A program made the translations under genes and the position numbers. Under the pieces are notes generated by a model. The model ran no database searches, was not told where the DNA came from, and saw only the letters and a list, made by a program, of their open reading frames with translations. Below are positions 41,210 through 51,805 of a DNA stretch of 64,000 nt, one piece after another (position 1 is the first letter of the stretch; the number at the start of each line of letters is the position of its first letter). This DNA comes from Diacronema lutheri (lineage: Eukaryota; Haptophyta; Pavlovophyceae; Pavlovales; Pavlovaceae). The stretch covers positions 62,001 to 126,000 of the forward strand of contig JAGTXO010000003.1 in the NCBI GenBank assembly GCA_019448385.1. Direction: 5' to 3'.

Positions 41210-42532
41210 ATGATGCCCATGAGCCCGATCGATGATGGCCATCACGAGGTGTCCAACTCGCTCCCTGAGGGCTACCACCTGAAGAAGCATTCGATCGCCC
41301 CGCCCGCCCAGTCCACCCGCTCGTACATCACGCCGCGCGGCGCGTCCACCTTCCTCCCGGGCGCCAAGATCGAGTTTGACATTCCGTGCGGCTCGCCCGG
41401 CCAGTTCCTCGACCCGAGCCAGACGGTCCTCGCGTTCACCGTGCGCAACACGAACAACGTGAGCACCGACACGCTTCGTCTCGACGGTTCGGCGGCGTCG
41501 GTGATCGGTGAGATCCTGCTGTACCACGGCTCGACCCAGATCTCGCACATCAGCGACTACGAATCGTTGGTGAAGCTGTTCGAGGACGCGACGACCGACC
41601 TCGACTCGCTGCGCAGCTCGGGGACCGTCCGCGGCGTCGCCGAGTACGCGCCGACTGCCAACGATTTGGCGGGCCTCGTGGCGGCGTACTACTCGCGGGC
41701 CGGCGCGACGATCAACGGCGGCGGCTCTCTTGAGGTGGCGATTCCGCTGATGTGCATCATCGGCACCATGGCACACCGCGTCCTGCCGCTGAGCGCCATC
41801 AGCGACTCGCTTCGGCTGGAGATCAAGCTCAATCCGGCGGTGCTCTGGGGCGGCTGGAATGATGCCGATCAGTCCGGACTCGTGAGCGACGTTCGGTTGT
41901 ACCTCTCGCACGTGATTCTCGACGGTGCGGTGGAGCGCGCCATGATGTCCAGCCTCGGCGGTCAGTACGAGATTCCTGTCACCGACGTCCGCTCGTTTAG
42001 CCATACCATCGAGGCCAGCTCGGGCGCGGCCACGTACCAGTTTCCGCTGCGGGTGTCGAGCGCCAACAAGGTGTTCGTCGTGTTCCGCCCGCGCGCATCC
42101 GCCTCGACGAGCCGGGCGTATTGGGCGATCGGCCGCACGCGCGGGACCATCTCGAGCTACCGCTTCCGCCTCGGCGCCCAGAACATCCCCGCGAGCGAGG
42201 TGCCGTGCACCGGCTCGGCGGCCGAGGCGCGCGCCGAGTTCATCCGCGCGATGGGCAGCATCTCGGACTCGGCCGCGCGCTCGTGCGTGCCGACATCGCA
42301 GTACATCTCGGACGCCGCGGGCGACTACGCCCAGGGCGGCTTTGCCATCGGGCTCGACCTCCAGGCGTTCGCGGCGGGCGACGCGCTCGCCGACGGCCGC
42401 AGCCTGCGCCACGAGTACCTCACGCTCGACTTGCGCATGGCGAACAACAACCCGGCGCTCACGATGACGGCGTACATCCTCTTCGACAAGTTGCTAACCG
42501 TGCACAGTGGGCTGCTGAGCTACTCGGACTGA
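41210..42532 (+). CDS. PLV major capsid protein, double jelly-roll (440 aa)
   Basis: The N-terminal region (EGYHLKKHSIAPPAQSTRSY, then FLPGAKIEFDIPCG), the long beta-rich body, the FRLGAQNIPASEVPC segment and the C-terminus DKLLTVHSGLLSYSD match the PLV/virophage major capsid pattern; 440 aa is within the usual range. I prefer the ATG at 41210 (MMPMSP); an in-frame ATG at 41159 would read through a 24-base poly-C tract. An aataaaaat patch lies 50 bases upstream. Confidence 0.82.
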   Translation: MMPMSPIDDGHHEVSNSLPEGYHLKKHSIAPPAQSTRSYITPRGASTFLPGAKIEFDIPCGSPGQFLDPSQTVLAFTVRNTNNVSTDTLRLDGSAASVIGEILLYHGSTQISHISDYESLVKLFEDATTDLDSLRSSGTVRGVAEYAPTANDLAGLVAAYYSRAGATINGGGSLEVAIPLMCIIGTMAHRVLPLSAISDSLRLEIKLNPAVLWGGWNDADQSGLVSDVRLYLSHVILDGAVERAMMSSLGGQYEIPVTDVRSFSHTIEASSGAATYQFPLRVSSANKVFVVFRPRASASTSRAYWAIGRTRGTISSYRFRLGAQNIPASEVPCTGSAAEARAEFIRAMGSISDSAARSCVPTSQYISDAAGDYAQGGFAIGLDLQAFAAGDALADGRSLRHEYLTLDLRMANNNPALTMTAYILFDKLLTVHSGLLSYSD

Positions 42533-42582
42533 GCCGTTTAAAAATATGCGTCCTTTAAAATCCTCTGACTGAGCCCTACATC

Positions 42583-42894
42583 ATGACAATGACCGCTGCG
42601 ATCCACCGCTCTCCAATAACCGGGAAAAAATGGCGTGTCGAGTTAAGTGACGGCCATACGGTCGATTTCGGCGCGGCGGGGTACCAGGACTTCACGCAGC
42701 ACGGAGACCCGGCCCGCCGCAAAGCGTACATCGCCCGGCATGCGAGCAGGGAGCACTGGCGAGATCCGCGCACGGCCGGCTTCTGGGCGCGCTGGCTGCT
42801 ATGGGAGCGGCCGACGATGCGCGCCGCCGCCCGGGAGATCCACGCGAAGTTTGGCATCCAGGTGGTGGTAGCGCGGCACATGCGGGTGGAATGA
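42583..42894 (+). CDS. PLV DUF5754-like small protein (103 aa)
   Basis: Contains VDFGAAGYQDFTQHGDPARR, then YIARHASREHWRDPRTAGFW and ARWLLWERPT. This is the signature of a short family found across giant viruses, PLVs and related elements (DUF5754, to my recollection). Function is unknown. It starts 50 bases after the capsid stop, with two tttaaaa patches in between. Confidence 0.65.
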   Translation: MTMTAAIHRSPITGKKWRVELSDGHTVDFGAAGYQDFTQHGDPARRKAYIARHASREHWRDPRTAGFWARWLLWERPTMRAAAREIHAKFGIQVVVARHMRVE

Positions 42895-42897
42895 AAC

Positions 42898-43572
42898 GTG
42901 CGCGTGATGCGAACCATGGCCACCGTAACCTCGAGCCAGCAGTTCGGTCTGGCTCTGAAAGCGGCTCGCATAGATAAGCCGCCTCGTACGTCTGGCCTCT
43001 ACATCGTTCGCCCGGGCTGGAATACAGAGCAAAACCTGTTCAAGGTGGGGCGAACGGCGGTGATCGGGCGTCGGCAGGGCTACTACTCCCAGGCGATGCC
43101 CCACGCCGCCGGGTCCGTGCAGCTCATCGCGTTTCTCGTCGTCTCCGAGAACCTGCTGGTCGAGCGCGAAGCGGCGCTCAAAGATGCCACGCTCGACGGG
43201 TTCGATTTCAAAAAGGCGCACGAGGGCGACAGCGAATGGAGACGCTACGTCGGGGGCAACCTGGCCTATTCGATCCGAGCGCTGTTCGCCTCCATTCGCA
43301 AGCCCGTCGACGGTATTATGTACCTCTTCAACGATCGCACCGGCGAGGTCGAGAAGCGGGACGGCCGCGAGTCTCATGTGCAGCAGTCGAACGCCATGTC
43401 GCTCGGCCCGGCTGTCACCCTTCGCTCGCAGGCCGATCGCCGCCGGTTGGGCTCGGTTCGACCCGACGGGACGGCGGCCGACCCATCGACGCAGAACGGG
43501 GTGCACACGCGGCTGCTGCGTCCCCGGGGCCCGCGTCCACCGCGACGCATTTCTTATGTCGGTATGGAGTAG
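42898..43572 (+). CDS. PLV GIY-YIG-like nuclease (224 aa)
   Basis: SGLYIVRPGW near residue 32 and FKVGRTAVIGRRQGYYS near 50 match the GIY and YIG strands and the catalytic Arg/Tyr. EREAALKDA supplies a plausible metal-binding Glu (T5orf172/MUG113-like branch). The C-terminal ~80 residues are basic and low complexity. Such nucleases are frequent in PLVs and giant viruses, as replication or homing nucleases. It follows the DUF5754-like gene by 3 bases. Confidence 0.6.
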   Translation: MRVMRTMATVTSSQQFGLALKAARIDKPPRTSGLYIVRPGWNTEQNLFKVGRTAVIGRRQGYYSQAMPHAAGSVQLIAFLVVSENLLVEREAALKDATLDGFDFKKAHEGDSEWRRYVGGNLAYSIRALFASIRKPVDGIMYLFNDRTGEVEKRDGRESHVQQSNAMSLGPAVTLRSQADRRRLGSVRPDGTAADPSTQNGVHTRLLRPRGPRPPRRISYVGME

Positions 43573-45317
43573 CACAGAAGAAATGGCGTCTGTCCTAGGC
43601 ACGATCAAGCTGGTAGTCGACGAGCCGACGGTTGAGGAGGAAATGCCCATGATGATGCTCGAGCCACTAACGGGTGACGTGGTCGCAGGGTTCGGGAACC
43701 TGCTCGAATCGCCGCGCTTCACGTCAGACACTACGCTCGCGGACGACTACTCGAGCGTGTACGGCTGGGACACCAACGAGGGTTGGGCGGTCACAGCGAG
43801 CGCATCCTTAGGCGCGGCTCGGGCGGCAAGGGCTTTCAACAAAACAAATACTGGTGACGGTGACGGCTGGCATAGCATAACCGCCCCAGTCAAATGGCTG
43901 AAGATTCAATTTCCACATGCGGTCGTGTTGGACTCGTATACGATTACGTCCAGGAATGATAATAGATATGTATGGTTCCCGACAAAGTGGCACGTGCGCG
44001 GCTCGTTGGACGGTACGACATGGACCGATCTGGAAGAACCTCGTATAGAGACCACGTGGGCTCACAACACGAGCAAAACGTTTGATGCAGGTATCACCAG
44101 ATCAGTGGCATATCGTCAATTCATGCTCTATATAGAGTCTTCTAGGCGAACCGATACAATTGCCGACAGCGCCCATGTAGTAATCGGCGAGTGGATCCTC
44201 AAAGTGCTCACTCCTCTTCCCGTCGAACCCGTGCTGACTGGTATACCACCAACTGCCTCTGGAATAGAGGTGTATGAGCAGTTCTCCGTGCTGTCAGACA
44301 ACGTCTTGGAGAACCCGAAATTCACCTCCGCTTCCACGGTCGATTTCAGCGAGTACCCGGGATGGCCGATGAGCAATTTCACCGACCCTGGTGTGGAATC
44401 GGCTATGATGGCCATTGGCCGTGTTGTCGAAACAGAAATTCCCTCGGGCGGTTTTGACGCGGCCTTCAACAAGTCAACGGATATCATAACGTGTCGATGA
44501 GCAATCTCACGGCATCCGCAAGCCAAGACACATACTACTCGTTCTCGACGTCGGCCCAGGCCAACCAACGGGTGGCTCGGTCGTTCCGATTCCGCCACCT
44601 GCAGACCGCGGGTAATCAGCTGGCCCAAATCGGCGAGCTCAAGTTCTTCACCAAACTAGCTGTAGCACCCGTGATGTCGCCTACACAGTCGGTAAGGTAC
44701 CCCATCGGTTCGGCAGCAGTGGGTAAGACCGGGCTGCTCATCGACGCGCATGTCCAAGCCTCGGGTACCGGCGTGATCATGGGCGTGCGGGCTTCTCCAT
44801 ACTCGACCGATGCGGTATGGCGGTTAGAGCGGCTCGAGGATGGCCATCTCAAGCTCGTTGTCGGTCCGGCGGTGACCACCACAACCACGAGCCCCGTCGA
44901 CCTCGGCACGATGAAGCGGGTGACGTTGGACATCTTCCACGTCGAGGGTCGCTCCTTTTTGCAGATCTTCGTGGATGGCGTACGTTTCACGGAGAGCGGG
45001 TGGGTTGACGGGAATGTTGAAGTGCTTCCCGACACTGCGTCGCTCGTGCTCGGCGGTGTGCCGGGTGTCACAGGTGTGGTGGAGCGCGTCGTCGTGCGGA
45101 CAGATCACTCTCGAGTTCAGGTAGACCACGACGGGCCGCTTGCAAGCAAGATCCGAAGCGTGTACTACGATGAGTTGTCGAATTGGGTGTATGAGCGTTT
45201 GCAAACGGTTCAGGCCGCGCTCGAAGGTCTCTCAGCGACAGTGACCGCCCGGCCTATTCACTCATTTGCTTCATTCGCATTCACGAGCGGGCAAGTCGAT
45301 AACACTACCCTGAAGCA
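43556..45317 (+). pseudogene. PLV fibre-like gene with discoidin and lectin-like parts; broken, interrupted by the Copia insertion
   Basis: The first part contains a discoidin (F5/8 type C)-like domain: WLKIQFPHAVVLDSYTI, then WHVRGSLDGTTWTDL and a YRQFMLYIESS strand. A second discoidin-like stretch follows, then a beta-rich region resembling a concanavalin/laminin-G fold. Sugar-binding modules of this kind on a PLV suggest a receptor-binding fibre or appendage. The gene appears broken (about two breaks) and is cut at 45317 by the Copia element; its 3' portion lies at 51353-51655. Confidence 0.6.
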
Positions 45318-45577
45318 TGCTAGACTTCCCGATCAACTTGTCGACGCAGTAGCTCACTCCGACTCCCTGTCCCCGATCGGCGGACCAGGCGAGTCGTGCG
45401 CCACCTAGTGCTCGGCCTGGCCGAGCGCGGTCTTCGTTTCTTTCCGTCTTCGTTAAGACACCGAATCGCCCAAAAGGCGCGAGCGAACCGTTTCGCTGGC
45501 CACCAGTGGGATCCGTCGTGTGTGTCACACGGACATGCTGTCACACTCACACATGCAGCACAGACACAATGCCAACA
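45318..45577 (-). repeat. Copia 3' LTR
   Basis: 260 bp; on the plus strand it begins tgctagacttcccgatcaac and ends cacaatgccaaca. Preceded by target-site copy aagca (45313-45317). Confidence 0.95.
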
Positions 45578-45628
45578 CCCCCCCTCGACGCGCACCGTGC
45601 GTGCGGCGCGCGCGCGCGCAGAACGCAC

Positions 45629-48600
45629 TCAGCGGCGGGCAACCATGAAGCTCGTAACGTGGCGAGCGAACGTGGCGTTGTCTGTGGCCTTCGTCATGAT
45701 GTCGGCGTGGTTGAGCGAGGTGTGCACCTTGCTCACAACGATCCGACCCTTCTCCTGCGCGTCGCGCACGTAGTGGTACTTGACCTCGACGTGCTTCGTG
45801 CGCCGGTGGTGCACCGGGTTGTTGACGAGATCGATCGTCCCCTGGTTGTCTTCAAAGATCTCCGTCGGCGACTCCGACGGCTGGTGGAGGAAGTCGATGA
45901 TGCTCCGGAGGTAGTCGACCTCTCGGCAGCACTCGCTCAATGCAACATACTCCGCCTCGCAGCTGCTGAGCGAGATCGTGCTCTGCAAGCCGCTGTGCCA
46001 CGAGATCGGCGCACCGTTGAAAAACACGATGTAGCCGGTCGTGGACTTGCGCTGCACGGGGTCGTTGGCCCAGTCCGCGTCGGCGAACGCGCGCAGCGTC
46101 GCGCACTCGGCGTCCTCGTCGTACTTGAAGAGCAAGCCGAGCTGCTCGGTGCCGCGCAGGTACTGCAGCACGCGACGTGCGGCGCGCAGGTCGACGGCCC
46201 TCGGCCTCGACATCCGCCGCGCCAGCATGTTCACCGCGTGCGCAAGATCGGGCCGGCACGTCACCATCGCGAACATCAGCCCTCCCGTGATGGACTGGTA
46301 CATGAGCTTGTCCTCCGTCGAGAGCAGCTCGTCGTCGTCGTCGTCTGACGACACGAGCGATCGCGCCTCGACCTCCGGCGTCGGCGCCGGTTGTCCTGTC
46401 GTCGCTCCGAAGCGCTCGAGCAGCCCGGTGACGTACGGTCCGAGGTGCATGTAAATGCCGTCCGACCACGTCTCAAAGATGGCGCCGAGGAACTTGTCGA
46501 GCCTCTCCGACAGCTTGATCTCGTAGTGCGGCCGCAAGCTCGCGGCCAGCTCCTCGATCGCGCGCGCCGAGCGCGTCAGGTTGAGGAAGATTAGGTCGTC
46601 CACGAACCCTCCTGCGATGAGGTACTCGCCCGGTGCCGTCTCCTTGACGTAGATGCACGGGGCAGACGGCGCCTCGGCGAAGCCGAGCGCCAGCAGCGAC
46701 GATCGGTGCAGCCGATGCCACGCGCGCCCTGACTGCCGAAGGCCTGGGTGCGCCTTGAGACTCCGCCCGACCACCTTGTAGCCGGACGGCGCGACCGTCT
46801 TGGTCACGTATCCTTGGGGCAAACTGTGCAGCGGCCGCTCGTCCTCGTTGAGCGACGAGTTGAGGTACGCGTCCTTGACATCGCCCTTGGTGATGACGGA
46901 GAACGAGCCGATGGTCGCGTCCTCGATGCGCTGCGCCTTGTCCTTTTGCATCTTGGCCCCGAGCGCGATGAGCAGACGAACTTGCTCGGGCCGGATCGTC
47001 GGCGAGAAGACCTCCTGGAAGTCCACGCCGGGCCTCTGGAAGTTGCCCATCAGGACCGAGCGCGCCTTGAAGCGCTCGACCTTGCCGTCCGAGCCGACCT
47101 TGAGGGAAAAGACCCACTGGCTCGGGAGCGCCCACGTGCCGAGCGGCACGAGCTCTTCCTCAAAGGTGCCGAGCTGCTCATGCCCGGCGAGGTGCTCCTG
47201 GACGGCGGCTTGCCACTGCTCCGCCTGCTGCGAGCGCATCGCCTGCTTGTAGTTCTTCGGGATGACGACTTCTTGCGCCTTCCAGACAGCGAGGCAGGTC
47301 GCAGCCAGGACGCGAGGGAACAGCTGCGGGTTGGACCGAGAAGTGCGATCACGGCGGTCCACGTCGTGCGACAGGTCGAGCAGCTGCTGCGACTCGTCCA
47401 GCACGTCATAGTTGGCGCCCGACTCGTCGCCCGACACGTCCTCGTGCGGCTTCGCGATCGGACTGAGCACGGGGTAAGCAACGCCCGCCTCGTCGCGCGG
47501 CAGCGCGCGACCACTTTGGGGTGAGGTCACGTCCGCGCCCTGCGCGTGACCATCAGGTGAGGTCACGCCGTCGTCGTCATCCGCGCCGATCAGGCCGGAA
47601 GGCGACTCGTACGGCAGCTCGCGCGTCGGCGAAGTCCCGTACCACGGCAGCTCGCGCGTCGGCGCAGCCGCACTCTCGGGCAGCTCGCACGTCTGCGCAG
47701 CCGCACTCTCGGGCAGCTCGCGCGTCTGCGCAGCCGCTCTCTCGGGCACCCCGCGCCTCGGCAAGGCCCCGAACCACGGCAGCCCGAGCATCGGCGCAGC
47801 CGCAATCCCCGGTGGCTCGCGCGTCGGCGCAGCTCCGGTGCTCAGCGATGGCCTCTCGGAAGCGTCGAAGTCGACGTCCTCATCCCCGCTCGCACTGTCG
47901 GGCGTGTCGGCCCTGTCGTGCTCCTCGTGCGATGGCCTCTCGGAAGCGTCGAAGTCGACGTCCTCATCCTCGCGCGCACTGTCGGGCGTGTCGGCCCAGT
48001 CGTGCTCCTCGTCGGCAGGCAGCCGCCCATCGGGCGCCTCCTCCGGCAGCGAATCGTGCTGGCGCGTGCGGCGCGCAGCATCGCTCGTCCCCACGCCAGC
48101 CCGCTGCGGTGCGGCGCCAAGCGATGAGAACCCCCCCTCGACGATGTCCGTCTCGTCGACCCACACATCGCGTGAGTACAAAAGGGTACCGTCGTCGCAG
48201 CGGACGACATAGCCGAGGACGTAACGAAACACGCCTCGGACCTGCAGGCCGTGCCCACCCCAGAGGTAGACGCGCCCGAGCACGGCGCGCTGTCGGAGCG
48301 TGCCCAGCGCCTGCGCGCGAGCCCCGACCAACAGCACCCGGCACCTGGCCCCGAAGGCCACGTGGTGCTTGAACGTAGCCGGCACGCCGAAGAAGAGCTC
48401 CTCCGGCGACCGCCACTCGGCGCGCTCACCCGCCTGCGCGATACGTTGCGAGGCGAGCCTGTTGCGCGATGCCACCGCATGCCACGCCGCAAAGTGCCAG
48501 TCGTGCATGGGTATGCCGCCCGCGCGCGTCATGAGCGCGCGCAGACGGACCTTGAGCGAACGAATCGCGCGCTCCGCCACCCCATTCGAACTCGGCGAGT

Positions 48601-49152
48601 CGGGTGCGGAGGTAACCGTCGAAGAGAAGCCGAGCTGCGCCAGCGCGCGCTCGACCGATGCGGCCATCAACGAAGTGCCGCCATCCGTGTGGATGCTGCG
48701 TCGCCCGAACGACGACCCGAGGATCCAGTGGGAGATGTGCATCGCCCCCGTCCCCAACAGCTGCGCGTACCACTGCAGCGCGAGCGCGATCTCGCTCTCC
48801 GCCAGCGTGCGCAGCGCGTACACTTGCCACCGACGCGAGTAGCCGTCGACCAGGATCATCCCGTAGCGGAAGCCGAGGCGACGGCCCTCCACGCTGAACG
48901 GAAGATCATCACGAGAGATCTCGAAGATGTCGACATGAGTGACGCCGCCCGGGTAGCTGCCCGTCGGCATCGCGTCCTTGAACGACTTGCGGACCATCGA
49001 CGCCGCCGACTGCTCGTCGAGCGCGTCATGCTTGCGTTCCGCCATCCCGCCGACGCGCGCCATCGTACGCGTCAGGAGGTCCTTGTCCGTTGTGCCCGCT
49101 CTGATCGACCATAATCGAAGCTCCTCCTCGCTTGGACCGGCCGGCGGGCGAC
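45629..49152 (-). CDS. Copia pol: integrase, reverse transcriptase, RNase H
   Basis: The integrase core shows Asp in ILVDGYSR, Asp in IHTDGGTS and Glu in SNGVAERAIRS. A variable acidic/Pro-rich linker with short tandem repeats follows (about 47590-48000). RT has FKARSVLMGNFQ and the catalytic FVDD box. RNase H is recognised by DADWAND, CEAEYVALSE and the terminal KHVEVKYHYVRD. The frame is open far upstream into the gag region, but only the part from about 49150 is the real coding sequence. Confidence 0.85.
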
Positions 49153-51093
49153 TTAGTTTCCCGGTGGCTGCGCGACGGCGGCGACGAGCGCCGGGTTGGA
49201 CTTGAGCGCGGTCGAAGCCGTCCGCGCGAGCCACACCTTCATCTTGGCCTGCTCGTCCAGGCGCACGAGCGGGCCCCCGACGGCGCGGAAGTCCGCGTAG
49301 TGGCCGTCGCGCGAGAACGTGATGGGAACGCCGGCGTTGGCGAGGCAGCCCGCGGAGAGAATCGGCATCACCACCAAGTCGGACGCCCAGGCTTTGACCG
49401 CGACAAACGGCTCTCCGCCGGACTCGGCGGCGCTGGCCTCGTCGAGGTTGAGCAGCAGCTCTCCGGAGACCTTGACGATCTCCTGCGTGCCGTTGCCGAA
49501 GACGAGCGTCTGCGGCTTGTCCAGCTTCTTGCAGTTGACGAGCAGCGCGGCCGGCACGATGTTCTTCTCCGAGCCTGAGTCGATGAGCACGTCGCACGCG
49601 TAGTCGGCGCGCGGCTTCGAGCGGTACAGGCCGGTCGCAGCTGCCGTCGCCGCGAGGAGCGCGCCTCCGTCTGGCGCCGTTGCCGAGAGCGAGAAGACCG
49701 CGCCCAGCCGGGTTGCGCCGGACGTCGCCGCGCTGCTGTTGTCGACGACGAGCGACTTCTTGCCCGCGTCCGACTTCGTGTTCGCGCCCGGCTGCTTGCC
49801 ACCGACCTTCTTCTCCTTCGTGCAGTTCTTCGCAATGTGGCCAGACTCGCCGCAGTTGTAGCACTTGAAGCCACGCGGCTGCGAGTCAGTCGTGCGCGAC
49901 GCGTCGCGCGAGGTCGTGCCCGCTGAGCCCTTCGCCGCGGGTTGGCCGACGGCCACCGCGGCGAGCTGCGCGCGCGTCGAGCGCGTGTCGGGCTTGAGCC
50001 TGACCGCTTTGTCCGAGCGGCGCATCGCGTCGGCGAGCTCCTTGACGTCCTTCTCGGTGACGCGCATGTAGTCAAGGAGCAAGTAGGGCCTGGCGAAAAA
50101 GAACGCCGGCTCGTCGACGTCGAGGCACCCCAAGAGCGCCGCGAGCGCTTTCGCCTCGTCGGGCGCCTTCGAGATGACCATCTGGTCGCGCCGGAAGTTG
50201 TCCACGGCGTTGAGGTACGCCGACATGGACATGCCGCCGTTCGAGCCCGCCTTGAAGCGCTCCGTGATCATCCTGGAGAGGCGCAGGTACTCGTACATGT
50301 CGTCCGGGTGCCGGTACTTCTCGAGGACAGTCCAAAAAAGGAAGAATGCGGTCGGGTCGTTGCTCTCGGCGTCGTCGTCGACGATGCCCTCCTGGGTCGC
50401 TGCCTCACGCTCCAGCATGTTGAGAACCTGCGGTGCGATGAGCGACTTCGTCGCCGAGAGCATCAGCTCGCTCACATCGTTGAGCTGCTTCGCGAGGTAC
50501 ACTTCGTGCGTGGAACTGCCGAAGACGAGCGGGATAGAGTCGAGGGTGTTGCACAAACGCACCTCGGCCATGTGGATCTTGCGGTCGAGGCGTTTGATCT
50601 CGGACTCGCACTCCTCCCTCTGCGCCATCTGCTCCGCGGTTAGCGCGATCGTGGTCGGGACGGGCGGCACGATCGGGCCGCCGGCGCCGGCGGTCGTAGT
50701 GGCCGCGGGCGTAGTCGTCGCGATGACGAGCGCGTCGAGGGCCGCGAGCTGGAGCTGCAGCCGCTCCTTCGTCTCCTGGTGCTCGGCGATAATCTCGTGC
50801 GCGAGCTCCGTCTCATACTGCCTGCGCCGGCCGTCCTTTTCGAACTGCTTCATGTCATCCTTCTGCTTCGCGTCGTGCGCGAGGTTGTCGCGGTACTGGA
50901 TGGGGTTCGCGGCCTGGGGGAAGCTCGACTCCGTCGGCTTGCCGACGAACAGCGCGTTCGGCAGCTTCACACTCTTCAGGATGTTGCCCACTTGGTTGAC
51001 GGCCTGCTGCTTGAGGAGGGTCAGGTTCTCCGGGTTCTTCATGTCGCCGGCTTGCTTGATGACCAGGTTGTCGCCGCTGCGGCTTGACGTCAT
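49153..51093 (-). CDS. Copia gag-protease (646 aa)
   Basis: Starts MTSSRSGDNLVIKQAG at the LTR border. The capsid-like N-terminal part is followed by a CCHC zinc knuckle (CYNCGESGHIAKNC) and an aspartic protease with active site LIDSGSEKN. The coding frame abuts the pol region at about 49150 in a different frame; ribosomal frameshifting at this junction is known in the Ty1 family. Confidence 0.85.
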   Translation of the reverse strand: MTSSRSGDNLVIKQAGDMKNPENLTLLKQQAVNQVGNILKSVKLPNALFVGKPTESSFPQAANPIQYRDNLAHDAKQKDDMKQFEKDGRRRQYETELAHEIIAEHQETKERLQLQLAALDALVIATTTPAATTTAGAGGPIVPPVPTTIALTAEQMAQREECESEIKRLDRKIHMAEVRLCNTLDSIPLVFGSSTHEVYLAKQLNDVSELMLSATKSLIAPQVLNMLEREAATQEGIVDDDAESNDPTAFFLFWTVLEKYRHPDDMYEYLRLSRMITERFKAGSNGGMSMSAYLNAVDNFRRDQMVISKAPDEAKALAALLGCLDVDEPAFFFARPYLLLDYMRVTEKDVKELADAMRRSDKAVRLKPDTRSTRAQLAAVAVGQPAAKGSAGTTSRDASRTTDSQPRGFKCYNCGESGHIAKNCTKEKKVGGKQPGANTKSDAGKKSLVVDNSSAATSGATRLGAVFSLSATAPDGGALLAATAAATGLYRSKPRADYACDVLIDSGSEKNIVPAALLVNCKKLDKPQTLVFGNGTQEIVKVSGELLLNLDEASAAESGGEPFVAVKAWASDLVVMPILSAGCLANAGVPITFSRDGHYADFRAVGGPLVRLDEQAKMKVWLARTASTALKSNPALVAAVAQPPGN

Positions 51094-51352
51094 GCTAGAC
51101 TTCCCGATCAACTTGTCGACGCAGTAGCTCACTCCGACTCCCTGTCCCCGATCGGCGGACCAGGCGAGTCGTGCGCCACCTAGTGCTCGGCCTGGCCGAG
51201 CGCGGTCTTCGTTTCTTTCCGTCTTCGTTAAGACACCGAATCGCCCAAAAGGCGCGAGCGAACCGTTTCGCTGGCCACCAGTGGGATCCGTCGTGTGTGT
51301 CACACGGACATGCTGTCACACTCACACATGCAGCACAGACACAATGCCAACA
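51093..51352 (-). repeat. Copia 5' LTR
   Basis: 260 bp, identical to 45318-45577 by eye. Followed by the second target-site copy aagca (51353-51357). The gag ATG uses the last base of this LTR. Confidence 0.95.
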
Positions 51353-51655
51353 AAGCATATTCTGGTTCTCACGTTCTCACCCGCGTTCCCCACTGCTTCA
51401 CTGCCAGTATTTTCGTACACAACCGCGCCGTGGAATTCGGGGATCCTTCGTGATCGCGAGATGCGGCTGTTGCGGCACGACACAACGAGCGCTACATTCG
51501 CATTGGTCATACCCAGCACCTTCCAGGTCATGTCGATGACGGCCGAAAGTGATACCTACACGCTGCACCTAACGGTTACCGACGGTGTGACGGGTCGTGT
51601 GATGCTCGCGCAGAGGTTCAAAATCGATTTTGATAATCAGATGGTGTACGTGTGA
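51353..51655 (+). pseudogene. 3' portion of the PLV fibre-like gene beyond the Copia insertion
   Basis: Begins with the duplicated target site aagca and encodes a beta-rich tail (YTLHLTVTDGVTGRVML, FKIDFDNQMVYV) ending at a stop near 51655. The composition (more A/T than its neighbours) matches the upstream portion. Confidence 0.65.
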
Positions 51656-51718
51656 CCACTAGCGGCAGGTGATCGCGGACGCGGCGCGGATTAAAAAGCC
51701 GTGTATCAAACCCCAACG

Positions 51719-51805
51719 ATGGTCGAGCTCGCGTTCGTTGCTTCTAGCGTCGCACTGATCGGAGCCTTACTCGGCTGGCTCGCACGTATCTATCCGGCGG
51801 CCTAA
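51719..51805 (+). CDS. PLV tiny membrane protein (28 aa)
   Basis: A 29-codon frame, MVELAFVASSVALIGALLGW..., is almost entirely a single hydrophobic helix ending LARIYPAA. An attaaaaa patch lies ~25 bases upstream, as before other PLV genes. The stop overlaps the end of the next, opposite gene by 4 bases. Small single-TM proteins are common in PLVs; this is below usual ORF cut-offs. Confidence 0.5.
   Translation: MVELAFVASSVALIGALLGWLARIYPAA

Larger units (their letters stand above)
45318..51352 (-). mobile_element. Ty1/Copia LTR retrotransposon, looks whole and very young
   Basis: 6035 bp in reverse orientation, bounded by two 260-bp LTRs that I find identical base for base (TG...CA ends) and flanked by the 5-bp target duplication aagca. 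A polypurine tract (gaggggggg on the coding strand) touches the 3' LTR at 45578-45586. Order of parts is gag, protease, integrase, RT, RNase H, with integrase before RT, which defines Copia. It looks whole. Identical LTRs imply insertion after, and much more recently than, the PLV integration. Confidence 0.93.
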
